Assembly: GCF_014529535.1 (NCBI RefSeq) | Contig: NW_023503295.1 | Span: 5,750,663-5,814,662, forward strand | Length of the DNA stretch: 64,000 nt | Direction: 5' to 3' | DNA from: Bradysia coprophila | Lineage: Eukaryota > Arthropoda > Insecta > Diptera > Sciaridae | Shown here: positions 44,429 through 60,654 of the stretch, one piece after another | How the letters are laid out: each line of letters opens with the position of its first letter | Numbering within the stretch: the first letter of the stretch is position 1 | Program-made: the position numbers and the translations under genes | The notes under the pieces: model-generated | Database searches by the model: none | What the model was told of the DNA's origin: nothing | Seen by the model: only the letters and a program-made list of their open reading frames with translations

Positions 44429-47400
44429 CTAAAACATCCCGTCGTAGCGACCAATAGGTATCAGAACAAGTAAAAAAATTAAGAAATTACGTAAAGCACA
44501 CTTCCAATCTGCCGGGACAACGTATGGTAACAACACTTCAGTCAGTCTATGCACCTCGTGAGAAGCACAAATAAAAATAAATGATGAAATTATCACATTT
44601 AAATTTGGAAATCCTGGAAATAAAACTAACACTCCATGTCGATCAGCTGCCAGCCAAATATGATACTGACAAATAAAGAGTTCCAACGAAATTTTTCCGA
44701 ACCATGCAAAGAACGATGAAAATCGGGTTCTCAGCATGCCAGAGATGTTTCTCAGAATGATATAGCCAACTATCGGCACAAACACGATATATGAATGAAT
44801 TTCCTCGCAATCTTGCTTGTTTCGACACAAAAACGAAAATGTCGTATAAAAGCCGATACTAATAACACCGGCCAATGTTGCAAATAATGAAACTCGCCGG
44901 GAAAACAAATTGCCATAATTGTTATCGTCAATGAGATTGTACTTTTGGGAAATATGGAAAATTGCTGCAAATGCCATTCCATAAGAGATGGTGTATCGGT
45001 CCAATTTCCATGTGTGCCACCATTCGTGAATATCATCATCTGTCGTCACAAACAATGCTTTCCATGGTCGTGTCACAAAAATTCGTTCGAAAAACACCTC
45101 AGACATATACAAAATTGTAATGACCGTCATGAGGCAAACGAATTTTAGCACCAGATATAAATACTGATACGGATTGTTTTCTACGTCCAAAGCGGTTATG
45201 TGTGGCGGCATGGCCAATACAAAATAAATCATACAAAACCAAAACGAAATCAATGGAACAAAATAATAGAACTGATATGGTCGGTTCATACATAAACACA
45301 GCACGATCGTCATGAAATTCAACCGAAATAGTACTTGTAGAAATCTTGTTAATCCAGTGTTACCGGTGTGCCAGACGAACGTAAAGTGTCCGTATCCTGA
45401 CAAGAACAAATATCCGCTGATCAAGACTTTGATATACATGTATATGGGTGTTATACGATCAGCACCAGTCATATTGTAGATTAGGATTACCATAATCATC
45501 CACCCTTTCAGTTCATTGGTTTGGTCCCGATGAAGTACTTTTGTGAATCGACTGTCTTCCGTAAAAAATAGTCCCAGCGCAAACACATAGCCAAGTGGTA
45601 TCCAAAAACTGAATTCCGAGTAGTATTTGTTTTCTTTCATGAAGAAATTCGTTCGATCACATAAATAGAAATATGCCATAATAAGAGCAAGTATTGATAA
45701 GGCAAATATTGGCGGCGAAATGTCTGAAGTAGTGTCCGGTGATGTCTCACTCTGACGAAGTCGACTGTAGAGAGTATTACCACGAAGATGTAATATGAAC
45801 CGTTTTAATAGCATTCCCATCGCAAGTGTCAAACTGAAAAAAGAACAGAATTTTTATCTCTAATATTTTTGTGTTCGTTTTTGCAGTCAATTTTTTTCTT
45901 TTGGACATTTTCTTCAGAGGCCTTTTGGTTGTCAATTCAGGGCTTAGCATTGCTTAGAATCACACCACTGTTTCTAGCATTAACATAGAAAATATTCAGA
46001 GGCTGATGAAATCACAGTAAGCACTGCGTTTCTTTTATAAAAATAGATAGCTCGTTTCAATGCATTATACGCATACAATAAAAACAATTCTAAACGGTAG
46101 CTCTTATCACTAAATCCTTTAAATTTGATACTTGTCAATTCAGTGTTCATGCTAGGAGTGCTGTGTTAGAACATATTTTATTGTTAGTACATTAATAAGG
46201 TAAATAATGGAGAGTTGTCCTAATTTGACAAATCTCCACTTTGAACTTAAATTTCTCTGCGATTTTGGATCTATATAGGTTTGTTCCAAGTAACTGTAAA
46301 CACGAACTTTGACAACCCGAACAACGACAATTTCATCCACAGCAACGTCGCTTACGTGATATTTCATGCCAATCGAGCAACGTCGCCTACGCGATTTACA
46401 CAGAGATATTATTGAGGTTATGGTTCTACGGATGAAATTTGACAATTCATATGGCCTTGGAACAAACCTATTATCATGGCTCTACGTTAGTGAAGGGCCG
46501 TGACGCAAGTCCGTTCACACTGAAAAATTTTAAACTAAATTTTGCCGCAGAACTCGCGTTTTAGGTGCGAGCCATAACTCGGAAAATATGGCAGATAGAA
46601 AGTTCATCTAAAAGACAAAGTTATAGAGCTTTGGATTCTAGTCGACACATATTTCAGGGTTTATCTCAAAAACCACTCATTTGGGAGCTATGCGCGTTTT
46701 AATTGTGAGCTATGTGACCCATATCTCGGAAAGTACAGCAGATAGAAAGTTAGTTTTAAAAACAAATTTATAGAGATTTAGATTTTAGTCGTCAATTGTT
46801 TCAGGGTTTTCCAAAAAAGTCACTGTTTTTATTGCGTTATACCAAATTCTCAAAAAAATCTTCTTACAAAAGAACTGATATCGCCCAAAAACCACTTACA
46901 GTGGATGTTTGACACAAGTCCTATTACCCACTTACAAAAGAATATATCGGTGGGGGTGACGCTTACAGCTTCGCTCGCAAAAAGAAAAGCAAAATTTACC
47001 GAAAAAATTCTAGATAAAAAACTTCCAAAAAAATTTTGCTTCGCAAGTGACAGATGTTGAGAAAAGTACTGTTAAGAAAATGGTTAAAATAGCGAAAAAT
47101 ACGTCATGAATAAAAGGAAAAACGGAAAAAAGCCACTTTGTGACGCAAAATTTTTTGGTAATTTTTTTTCCTACAATTTTTTTGGTAAAGTTTTGTTTTA
47201 CTTTTTGCGGGCGAAGCTGTAAGCGTCACCCCTATCGATATCAGTTCGTTTGTAAGTGGATAAAAGAACTTGCGTCACACACACCTCCACTGTAAGGAAC
47301 TACTGTTATTTTAAAGATTTATCTTTTGTTTACTTAATTGACATAAATTTTATTAATTATTGGCGATTTCGTCTAACAAAGTTAATTAATTATTAAAAAT

Positions 47401-49757
47401 TCAGAGCTGACCCATCTGAACCGTAAGTTGACCCAATTTCATATAAATTCAAAGAATCGAGAGTTGTCCGGTTGTCCCATGTATACAAATATCATGTTTA
47501 TTGTATCATGAGTTGCCTGTTGACGTTCATTGATTTTTTCTTCATACAAATTCACATGGTCAACTTAACATTATTTAGTACATTTTTGATAATTTTTTAA
47601 ATTCGTAAGAGAAAAAAGTGCCAATAGATACATTTTATAAGATAAATCGTTGTTTACTAAGTCTGAATTCGATTTTTTACCAATACCCTCTCTAGTAACC
47701 AAACTTTGTTTACCATCTTATTCTGACAAATGTGACACTGACTTTTTTTGTAATAGAGTTGCCGTGCCACGCTCTTTTTTGAAGCAACATCGACGTCACA
47801 CGAAAAAGACAAATTATAAACTTTATTTCATTTTTTCACACCAAAATAACGGAGCAACACACAAAAAACACGTCACAATCACAAATTATTCATTTTCAAA
47901 CACCGAAATGGTTAATCGAGACGTAATATTTTTAACACAAAAAATGACATTGCTGCTCAAACTTCATTCAATTTATTTTTAAAAGTGTAAAATTTTCTAT
48001 GAAAGAATACACTGTACAGTTTTACCACCTTGGTTTTCCTCGTTTGGTTGCTAGAGAGGGTATTGGTCGTACAGTTTGACGAAATTTACTAAAAAAAACA
48101 AGTGTGTTCTGATCGCCAACAATAAAATATGTTCTAAGTTATGGTGACGTGTCCAGTCCCCTCTTACTAGACCAAGAAATTTCGGCAAGACTCGTCAGAT
48201 TATACACAGCAAAGCTTTAAGCCTCATACTACATAAGCGAAATTTAAACTATAACTTACCATACGCTGAAAACGGCATAAGTTACTACTTGTAAAATTGT
48301 GTAGGATTCTGCGCTGCTGCAACATGAACCATCATTATAGTTCATGTAATCGTTGCAGTACATATTCAGCAACAATTGAATGTCGTGTTGTAAGGCTAAC
48401 GGACTCAATTTCCACCCATTCTTTATTTCCGATAAAAGGCCATGGGCAATTAATTTTGACGATGACCAAATCCTTATGTCCGAGTAACCAAGTATATCAT
48501 TTATTGCTTGGTTGAATTTATCAATATCTTCGTTCTGTATATTTTTCCATTCATCGGCCAATTCCTTATCATCTACATTGATGTAGTCCTGTAGCTTCCA
48601 CAACACTTTGGATTTTTTCTTTGTCAAATCGTCGATAGGACGAACCAGTCGAGTTAAATTCGAAGAAAACTTGTTTATGATCTCGTCAGAAACATTCCCT
48701 TTAAAAAAGCCGGAATACGTGCAGCTTGCAATAATTGCTGACGGTGCATTATCTTCGGTACCCCATTTTGCAAATTGATTGACCATGGTTTTGGTGACTT
48801 CATTAGCATAGATGTAATTAACACGCAATCGAAGTTTGTAGTCGAAAAATTCTAAATTAGATAGTTGATCATCCGGTAAGCTAGAGGCGTTATCTTCAAT
48901 GTGAGGTTCTAGGTGCTGTAGAAACGATTTATATAGAAGACGTATGCGAGTGTCACCAATGAAAACAACGTAGTTTTGGATCCCCCAAAATGCTAAATAG
49001 CGAAAACATCGGCGTGTATCTCTAAATTATAAAAATTATGTTAGAAAGATGATATAAGAATGTCGAGCGGGATTACGCGAGCAAATCTTGTCCAACCTAC
49101 TTCTGTTTGTGAATATTCGCGTCTATTGGTCGCGCCAATAGTAACCAATAGACAACAATACATGTCAATACCGATAAGGAAATGTTACACAAACTGGCAA
49201 TTTGCAACAATGGTTCGACGCGTTTTAACATAGAATCCAGAGCGTCAATCGTTTGTTGCGAGCAAAATTTGTATGTACATACCAATGTCCGATATTCAAC
49301 ATTGAAACTAAATCGCGATTAACCAATAGAAACTATATGTGTAGTCGTTCAATTTCCTTCAATTGGTGTCTATTGGCGTGTATTGGCATCTATTGGTACC
49401 AATAGCAAATATCACCTGTCCCAGTATTTGCTCGCGTTGTTTCTCCCTCGGAATGTAGTGATGCAATTACGTTAGTGAATATTTGTGTAACATACAGCCG
49501 TACGGTTGCCACTCCCTATCGCCTTTAAAACGTCCATCCGATAACAGCCATTTACAGGAATCAGTTCCTGTGCAGTACATTTAATTGCATTTTATACTTT
49601 AAAGAAAGCAGTGAATCATACCATATCTTAGATGTATTAATCCATGATAACAAATAAATCCGATTACAAGCAGAAGAGCAACCTTCTTCGCGTTAGTTGC
49701 ATTTAATTGCTGGATTATGTATTCGGCCTTTGTTGTACTGTTTTGATCATAGGCCAT
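44429..49757 (-). CDS. CASD1: CASD1-like sialate O-acetyltransferase homologue with substituted catalytic triad, 4 exons
   Basis: CASD1 is a Golgi multi-pass enzyme that transfers acetyl groups to sialic acid. Minus-strand exons: 49622-49757, 49471-49567, 48260-49021, 44429-45833. Phases match and the sum is 800 codons including the stop (799 aa; the human protein is about 797). Exon 1 gives a short cytosolic tail and signal anchor ([16 protein letters not shown]). Exons 2-3 encode the lumenal SGNH/GDSL-like domain ([34 protein letters not shown]). Exon 4 encodes the acyltransferase-3-like membrane domain ([52 protein letters not shown]). The expected catalytic Ser of GDSR is Thr102, and the expected D..H of DGLH reads NGWK (Asn279, Lys282). 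So the fold is retained but the classical triad (human S94, D270, H273) is absent. It may be a pseudoenzyme or have a changed activity. The 2.4-kb last intron and the second intron hold MITEs. Confidence 0.92.
46275..46471. mobile_element. MITE, 197 bp, in CASD1-like last intron
   Basis: Ends ATAGGTTTGTTCCAAG and the exact inverse. The inner part (AAGTAACTGTAAACACGAAC) recurs in diverged form near 51575-51605. Confidence 0.75.
46556..46830. repeat. Two diverged tandem copies, about 149-bp unit
   Basis: CGGAAAATATGGCAGATAGA near 46578 and the similar CGGAAAGTACAGCAGATAGA near 46727 mark two units that also share TATAGAG...TTTCAGGGTTT. Confidence 0.65.
46893..47297. mobile_element. Foldback element of the TGACGCAAGTCC family, about 405 bp
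   Basis: Inverted arms of about 90 bp. The left contains CCACTTACAGTG, GACACAAGTCC, CACTTACAAA, GGTGACGCTTACAGCTTCGC. The right has the complements ending CTTGCGTCACACACACCTCC and ACTGTAAG. It lies in the last CASD1-like intron. Partial relatives lie at 7630, 21003, 44261, 46502 and 63843. Confidence 0.8.
47679..48067. mobile_element. MITE, about 390 bp, 26-bp inverted ends, in CASD1-like last intron
   Basis: Left end ACCAATACCCTCTCTAGTAA and its near-perfect inverse at the right (GAGAGGGTATTGGT). The interior is AT-rich without coding signal. Confidence 0.8.
49075..49437. mobile_element. MITE, 363 bp, filling CASD1-like second intron
   Basis: Ends ACGCGAGCAAAT and ATTTGCTCGCGT are exact inverses. 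The interior has many CTATTGG/CCAATAG motifs in both orientations. It makes up most of the 449-bp intron 49022-49470. Confidence 0.78.
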
Positions 49758-52113
49758 TTTAATATTTTGTGTGCGGTCTGTAATCAGGACGTAATGATTA
49801 GGAAGGAGTGAAAAATTGCAGTCACAAGATACTAGAATACTGAATCAGTATTACTGATAGATTTTATAATCATACAAAGACTTTCATAGGAATGTAATCC
49901 ATTGTTTACCAACTATTTTTCTAATATTTAAATGAGTTAACCCATTCACTTTTTGTTGTGGGAAATCCTCTCTTTCTCGTAATACACTTATTTTCAATTT
50001 ATCAATTTGTACTTAAAATCAGATCTTTAGAACATCCACTTAATGTTTTTTTTTTTGGTAACAAGCTAATAAATTTGTTATCTAGAATGTAATATCGTAA
50101 TTTACCGCAGATACACAAGGTGATGACACTTCAGAATAGTTACCACATTTTAATGAATTTCGTGATGTCAAGTTAATTTTTCTTGACATCATTTCGCGGA
50201 AGGAAACGCACTCTCTTGCAGTAGGAATGGGTAAACAAAAAGCATAACCACAATATTGGTTGCTGGTAGCAGATCTTCAAAGCGCGATAAATGGGTGTTT
50301 TTAAACTCATTTTACGCAATGAAAGTATACTTTACAAGTATGGTCTAATGTCAGAATTTGTATGGATCGGAGGAAATATTTCATATGTCAGAAGAAATGA
50401 TAAAATGGAAGTTGGGTAAAAAGGGTGAAAAGAGTAAAATCTATGACAGGTCTTTGTTGTTTGTGATGACTGCTAATGCGCAACTAACATGCTCTCTGTA
50501 ACGGACGTTATCCAAGCACGGCAGAGTAAAGTAAACCAGGCAAATTAGGATTCGACGAGCATTTAAATTCATAAGTAGGACTTTGATACGCAAACGATTG
50601 TAACGGGATTTCGGTCTCTCTTTTGAATGTATTTGCGTCATCTGCTCCTGCCGGTTGTACTTTACTCTGTCGTGTATCCAAGCTTTCCATAGATGCCTCA
50701 TATGAGTTTGAAATTTATACATTTAAAATTTTCGTTTACCTGCTACTAGAGCATTTTAGATCACGATCACAACCCGGCATCAATAGACAGCTTGGATAAC
50801 TAACGTTACATAGAGGGAATTTCTATTTTCATGTTCGTTTGGGGCCAATAGGGTCTTATAAGGGTTTGGAAGCAACTATGTTGCTGTTTAAGTGCTCATG
50901 TTGCTGTTTAAGTGCTCCAAGCGTCTGAAAAAACAGATTAAAACGCTTCTGAGTTGAATTTAGACACTAATTATTAGCAACGTGAAGCGTATAGGAATGA
51001 AATTAAATCGGAAATGAAAAATTTTTGTTCACGGATGGGCCACGAATCCACAACCTTCGACCATAAGCCCGGAAATTGAAAGTTGTGGGTTCGTGGCCCA
51101 TACATGAACCAATATTTTTCATTTCAGATTAAATTTCATTCCTATACGATTTACGATTCTAATAATTAATGTACCAGTTCTAGTACTTTAACTAGCCATT
51201 AGTCGCTCATTACAGATTATGTGAAATGTCAACTTAATAAATAGTTATTTACATGCTTGTTTACATACCCAAACCAAATTTCTTGTTTTCCCTAGGTGTG
51301 TAATGTGCTACTTTCGACCCTAGGGAAAACAAAAGCATGTAATACGTAATAGTCCTTTACATGACTAGGGATAAAAAGAATAAAATTAGAGTTTTCGTGT
51401 GAATTTTGTTGATCCGAGGCGAAGCCGTCGAAAGACGTGCTTCAAACATGAAAAGTACGGTTTTCGACGCATGTAGCATGTAAAAACTGTTTCTTCATAA
51501 TACCCTATTTGCCGTGAGCGAGCATGAAATAACCTTGCGGGGTCATCACAGCGCCTCCTGCTTGTATAGATCAAGCCCAAGTAACTGTAAACCCGAACAC
51601 TGACAGCTACGCCGTCATCCATAGAGAACCCTAACCTCAACTCAGTGGAATTTTATGCTTTGTTAGGTACAACAACGTCAAATTTTATAGTTTTCTAAAC
51701 AATAAAAAGTGAAATTATAATTGTTTATGGCTGAAATATGTGAGATCATCATTTTACAAGAAAACCATGAAAACGGTTCAATTATTTGAATTTATTTTCA
51801 AACGTGAACTGCTCAATTCGCTGCACATATTTTTAGGATATGTGGATGACTTTTGACATTTCTAATAACCTTAGACTTGATTTTAACGGAAGTTCCTCCG
51901 AGCAAGAGATAAAATCTGCTATAGACTGACAAGGCAACGATTTTAAGGGGAAATTTGATTTTAATTTAAGAGCTTGCGTGAAGTGTCAAACGATTACTTG
52001 AGAGATTTCCCCGTCATTTGACACTTCCCGCAAGTTGGTATGGTCTACCACTATTGCGTTCGAAAATTCACATACGAGGGTTGAACTGTCAACGTAAAAA
52101 TACTTTAAACATA
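49758..52113. other. Intergenic with several foldbacks
   Basis: No gene seen between the CASD1-like gene and the metallopeptidase. Foldbacks: 50157-50197 (CGTGATGTCAAG arms), about 50515-50677 (CAGAGTAAAGTA arms), 50988-51148, and 51251-51341 (TGTTTTCCCTAGG arms). 51361-51610 carries fragments related to repeats at 26572 and 46275. Confidence 0.55.
50988..51148. mobile_element. Foldback MITE, 161 bp
   Basis: Arms of about 70 bp: left CGTATAGGAATGAAATTAAA ... GGGCCACGAATCCACAAC, right the complement ending TTTCATTCCTATACG. The loop is short. Confidence 0.85.
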
Positions 52114-53535
52114 ATGAATAATTTATGTCGTAATTCACATGAAATTATTATTTTTAATGTAAATGAAAGTGAAAAGCTAGTATGTTCATTATACCTTCTA
52201 AAGGGATCAATAAGTAAACCGTGCAACTCTGCTGAGGTCCTCGTTTCAAGTAGAAGTGCTATCGAGTATTCGAGTAGTTTTTGTCGTACCACTGGTAAAT
52301 TTAAGGTGATAGTCGGTGATTTGGTGGAAGGAGAAAACAGGTTGATTGTATCGTATTGTAAAGCAGTAAAAAATATCACTCTTAAACGTGAATCTCCACA
52401 CAATATTAAATATATCGTCAAAGTTTTGTATATTATTTGCAAAAATCATGATGGGTGTTTTCAAAGTCCAAAATCAACTGAAAATGATGTCAACGATGCC
52501 TGTGCTAAGGCAACAGTAGGAGTAAAATTAATTCAAACATTATTTAGTGATAAATTACAGGAGCAAGGCTTTGGTCGGAAGACGTTTGAGCTGATTTCCA
52601 CATGTGTTCCATTTTACAGTAAGCTGCCAGTCGATGAAGCAAAGCGAATGGACGAAAACAGTCTATGGAATTTTTTTGCGAGAGAGATTATCACAAGTGA
52701 AAGCAAATCCTACATTTGCACGAAATATGTTGGTTTTATTGGATGTACAGAATATCTAGGAATTTCTGATAACAGTTACACTCATGAAAATATTAAAGCG
52801 AAAACGGTGGCTAATGCTGCGTTGGGTGGCGGCGACTTAGCCCTATTCGGAACTGGATGTCTTTATACCTGGCCAAAATCTATCACTGAAGTAATGCATT
52901 GTTTTGAAAACGCGCAGATCGTTGACGTAAGAAACTTTTTGGATGATAGTAACAGTAGAAAAACGTTTGGTGGTTGCTTTGCTACAACCTTGGGATCGGT
53001 GTGTCATGAAATCGGTCACATTTTTGACTTAGGACACACACAGAGTGGAATTATGGGAAACGGTTTCGATTTCGTTAACAGAGTCTTTACGGTCACGAAT
53101 CAAACTCAAGAGCTACCGAAACGTGTAACAAGTAAAGTGGAGTTGAATGTAAACGTGAATAGCGATCCAAGACTGACAAAGTTGAGGTACACCAATAGAT
53201 ATTTAGACCTTTTTCATTATCAAAAGGGAAATGATTTAACTTATTTTGAACGTAATTCAGCTATCATCTTAGCATACCATAAATGGTTTAATCAGTACAC
53301 TGACATATCTTCCGGTGAAGTTATTTGCATTAAAAATGGTAAGACACGTGTGATTACTTCTAAACAGTATCCACTTCGTTTGGTAGAGTTTCGAGATAAA
53401 GAAAGTGCATTGATGATATCGAATTATTCGTTCTTGGGCGAATCTATTCTAGACTTTAACATTCCAGAAACAATAGTTGATGTCAGTTGTGATGTATTTG
53501 TTATCGATGATATTGGTAATATATTCAAATTTTGA
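52114..53535 (+). CDS. Intronless zinc metallopeptidase (YIL108W / PF12044-like)
   Basis: 473 aa from the first Met of the open frame (52114); the frame is open back to 52018 but has no earlier ATG. The gluzincin/metzincin-type motif HEIGHIFDLGH gives zinc ligands His298, His302, His308 and catalytic Glu299. IMGNGF just after it (Met314) could be a Met-turn. GGCFATTLGSVC before the motif and a C-terminal beta-rich half (residues about 340-470) fit the putative metallopeptidase family that includes yeast YIL108W. There is no signal peptide or membrane segment, so a cytosolic role is likely; the substrate is unknown. It is the only intronless host gene here, which could mean retroposition or simply gene structure. 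AATAAA follows at 53830. Confidence 0.82.
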   Translation: MNNLCRNSHEIIIFNVNESEKLVCSLYLLKGSISKPCNSAEVLVSSRSAIEYSSSFCRTTGKFKVIVGDLVEGENRLIVSYCKAVKNITLKRESPHNIKYIVKVLYIICKNHDGCFQSPKSTENDVNDACAKATVGVKLIQTLFSDKLQEQGFGRKTFELISTCVPFYSKLPVDEAKRMDENSLWNFFAREIITSESKSYICTKYVGFIGCTEYLGISDNSYTHENIKAKTVANAALGGGDLALFGTGCLYTWPKSITEVMHCFENAQIVDVRNFLDDSNSRKTFGGCFATTLGSVCHEIGHIFDLGHTQSGIMGNGFDFVNRVFTVTNQTQELPKRVTSKVELNVNVNSDPRLTKLRYTNRYLDLFHYQKGNDLTYFERNSAIILAYHKWFNQYTDISSGEVICIKNGKTRVITSKQYPLRLVEFRDKESALMISNYSFLGESILDFNIPETIVDVSCDVFVIDDIGNIFKF

Positions 53536-53829
53536 ATTAAGGAACTATCGATTAGTTACATATTGTTAAGTTATTTTTTGTGCATCGAACAACTGAAATA
53601 CGACATATTTTACCATGATTTTTCGTTGAGAAAAAATGGACTGGTACTGAACGAAATTGGTTTTGTCACTTAACTTAGACCTATGTCTAAGGAAATGGGT
53701 TTTTTCAGCACATGTTCAAATTTTCCTCGCTGCGCTCGTAAATAAAACTTAGGACTGGTGCTGAAAAAATCGTCATTTCTTGACTTGGTACACAAAATAC
53801 TATTGTAAATGTAAACAGTGATATGATAA

Positions 53830-53835
53830 AATAAA
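53830..53835 (+). promoter_or_regulatory. Polyadenylation signal candidate
   Basis: AATAAA 295 bp after the metallopeptidase stop codon; the first good match on that strand downstream. Confidence 0.4.
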
Positions 53836-54566
53836 GATAATACTAAGGTATTATTTCGATTTTTCAGTTATTTCTTTTTCTAATGAAAACCAGGTAAGTT
53901 GTGTCTGCTGTCCGTACGTTACGTCGTTACGTTTCGACTACAGTGGTATAGTAATATTGCCTGCCCCAACCGAAAGATTCCGCGAATGAAGTTGAATAAA
54001 ATAAAAAGTAAAATGTCTCGTGGAAACGATTACTGCTCTTGATTTCTCCATATAACAATACATGCAAAATTCAAAAAAACCGAAAATGTTTTGCTTTTTA
54101 AAATTCCGTGCGTGTAGTCAGTGCTGCATATTCAAAATGATATTTTTGTCAGTTCGAAATCTGATCTCTGCAAACACATGCAACAAACGTTGCCGTAAAT
54201 CTTATACTAGATTTTCTTAACAAGTTTCATTGGGTTTGTGGACTATGGTTCGAATATCTCTACCACAAAAACGACTTCGATTTTTGTAACACAAAACAGA
54301 TTAACTGTCTACCGAGATCTAGGTATTTGAGGACTCAAGTACTCAACCATTTTTTCCACATTTTTTCGCGAAAATTACGAGGGTCGGGTAATCGCCCGCT
54401 TAGAAATACATTTTTCAAATGAAACGTTTCAAAGTTATCGACGCATAGAAACTCTTGAGACTTGAGAGTCATAACTGTGTCAATATTTGTATGACAATTC
54501 GTGTAGGTTATGTTGTCTAAGTTCGAGTTTACAACTATTTACTTGACTACTTGACTATATAAACCC
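53836..54566. other. Intergenic, nothing recognised
   Basis: AT-rich sequence without a supported gene or clear repeat. Confidence 0.5.
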
Positions 54567-54940
54567 TTCTTCTTCTTCTTCTTTTTCAGCCTGTTTCTAT
54601 CCACTGCTGGATGTAGGCCTCTCCAACTTCTTTCCATTTCGTACGATCCATTGCCATTTGCTGCCAGTTTGTACCTGCAATATTCTTAATTCCGTTTTTC
54701 CATCTCTCTGGTGGTCTACCTATAGCTCGTCTTTTATATGGTCGCCAGTGCATGATCTTTTTGGTCCAACGTTCGCCTGTCCTTCTTGCAATATGTCCCG
54801 CCCAGCTCCATTTCAGAGATGCTATTCTTTCCATGACATCAACGACCCTGGTTTGTTGTCGAATCCATTGATTCGTCATTCTGTCTCTGAGTGTTATTCC
54901 AAGCATACTCCGTTCCATGGCTCTTTGAGTCACTCTATAT
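54567..54940 (-). mobile_element. 3' fragment of an RTE-like LINE, copy 1
   Basis: The minus-strand frame 54933-54586 (TQRAMERSMLGITLRDR, LKWSWAGHIARR, AIGRPPERW, EAYIQQWIETG) is the C-terminal tail typical of RTE-clade endonuclease/reverse transcriptases. The 3' end is a TTC-rich (GAA on the coding strand) tail at 54567-54589. It is 5'-truncated at about 54940. The short frame is undamaged. Confidence 0.85.
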
Positions 54941-59317
<4,377 letters not shown>

Positions 59318-59525
59318 GTAAGACAATTAATTGTTAACACGTATTTACGTATTTCGATTGCGTTCAATTCTTCTTCACATATTCGTATTATATTCGTATT
59401 CGCACCGATTCGTTTTGAAAATTTATAAGCAATTAAAGCTGTCCTTGAGAATTAGTCACAAATATACACCAAATAGATTGAATTGAAGTGATGAGCAGAT
59501 TAAGAATTTAAAAAGTTTATTCGGG

Positions 59526-60561
59526 GTTGCTCAGATTCTTTTATTTGCCAGAAATTTTTCGACACTCAGTTCGAGGTCTTTTTCTTCTTCTTCTTTTTCA
59601 GCCTGTTTCTATCCACTGCTGGATGTAGGCCTCTCCAACTTCTTTCCATTTCGTACGATCCAATTTGCTGCCAGTTTGTACCTGCAATATTCTTAATTCC
59701 GTTTGTCCATCTCTCTGGTGGTCTACCTATAGCTCGTCTTTTATATGGTCGCCAGTTCATGATCTTTTTGGTCCAACGTTCGTCTGTCCTTCTTGCAATA
59801 TGTCCCGCCCAGCTCCATTTCAGAGATGCTATTCTTTCCTCGACATCAACGACCTGGTTTGTTGTCGAATCCATTGATTCGTCATTCTGTCTCTGAGTGT
59901 TATTCCAAGCATACTCCGTTCCATGGCTCTTTGTGTCACTCTCAATTTATCTTCGGATGCTTTCGTTAAAGTTAACGTTTCCGCTCCATAAGTGAGCACT
60001 GGAAGGACACAAGTGTCGAAAACTTTGCGTTTCAGACAATTATTCATTTTGCTTTTGAAAATTAGTCTGAGTTTTCCGAACGCTGCCCATGCAAGACCAA
60101 TCCTACGTCTTATTTCTGCAGTTTGGTTGTCCAGACCTAACTTCAGGTTATGTCCTAGATATACATAGCTGTCGACTCGTTCAATGACAGTGTCACCAAT
60201 TTTGATTTCTCTATCATCCCCGATGTTGGTCATGACTTTTGTTTTCGATAAGTTCATCTTGAGGCCAACTTTGCTTGCCTCTTCACTTAACTGTTGTAGC
60301 ATAAGCTGAGCCTGACCTAGAAGGTGGCTTAGAATAAGACATTAAATTAATGAGTTTAATCTTCAATTAAACCTCGTCACTACAATGAAACATTGTTGGT
60401 CAGTCAATTTGTTTGTTTACACTGACCAACAATGTTTCATTGTAGTGACGACGTTTAATAGAAGATTAAACTCATTAATTTAGTGTCTTATTCTAAGCCA
60501 CTGATGATGACCTCGAACTGAGTGTCGAAAAATTTCTGGCAAATAAAAGAATCTGAGCAAC
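59526..60561. mobile_element. Foldback element interrupted by RTE-like LINE
   Basis: Outer arms 59526-59577 and 60511-60561 are inverted copies (GTTGCTCAGATTCTTTTATT ... CAGTTCGAGGTC). Inner arms 60327-60410 and 60420-60502 continue the palindrome. The RTE fragment sits between the two parts of the left arm. It lies in the last visible Ral intron. Confidence 0.83.
59577..60302 (-). pseudogene. 3' fragment of an RTE-like LINE, copy 2, frameshifted
   Basis: Minus-strand RT palm end and C-terminal region: KMNLSKTKVMTNI, VDSYVYLGHNL, AWAAFGKLR, LPVLTYGAETLTLTKA, then TQRAMERSMLGITLRD as in copy 1. A frameshift near 59850 moves LKWSWAGHIARRTDERWTKK into another frame, and a further change near 59650 alters the end. 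It has a TTC-rich tail like copy 1. It extends further 5' than copy 1 (to about 60302). Confidence 0.85.
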
Positions 60562-60654
60562 ATCGAATGAACTTTTTAGATTGAATTATGTTACTTCCCA
60601 GCACTGAACCAAGCACATAAGGTATATCGATATCGACATATTCACCATAAATTC

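Noticed and set aside
47650..47982. 110-codon open frame
   Set aside because: Falls entirely inside the MITE at 47679-48067, in a CASD1-like intron.
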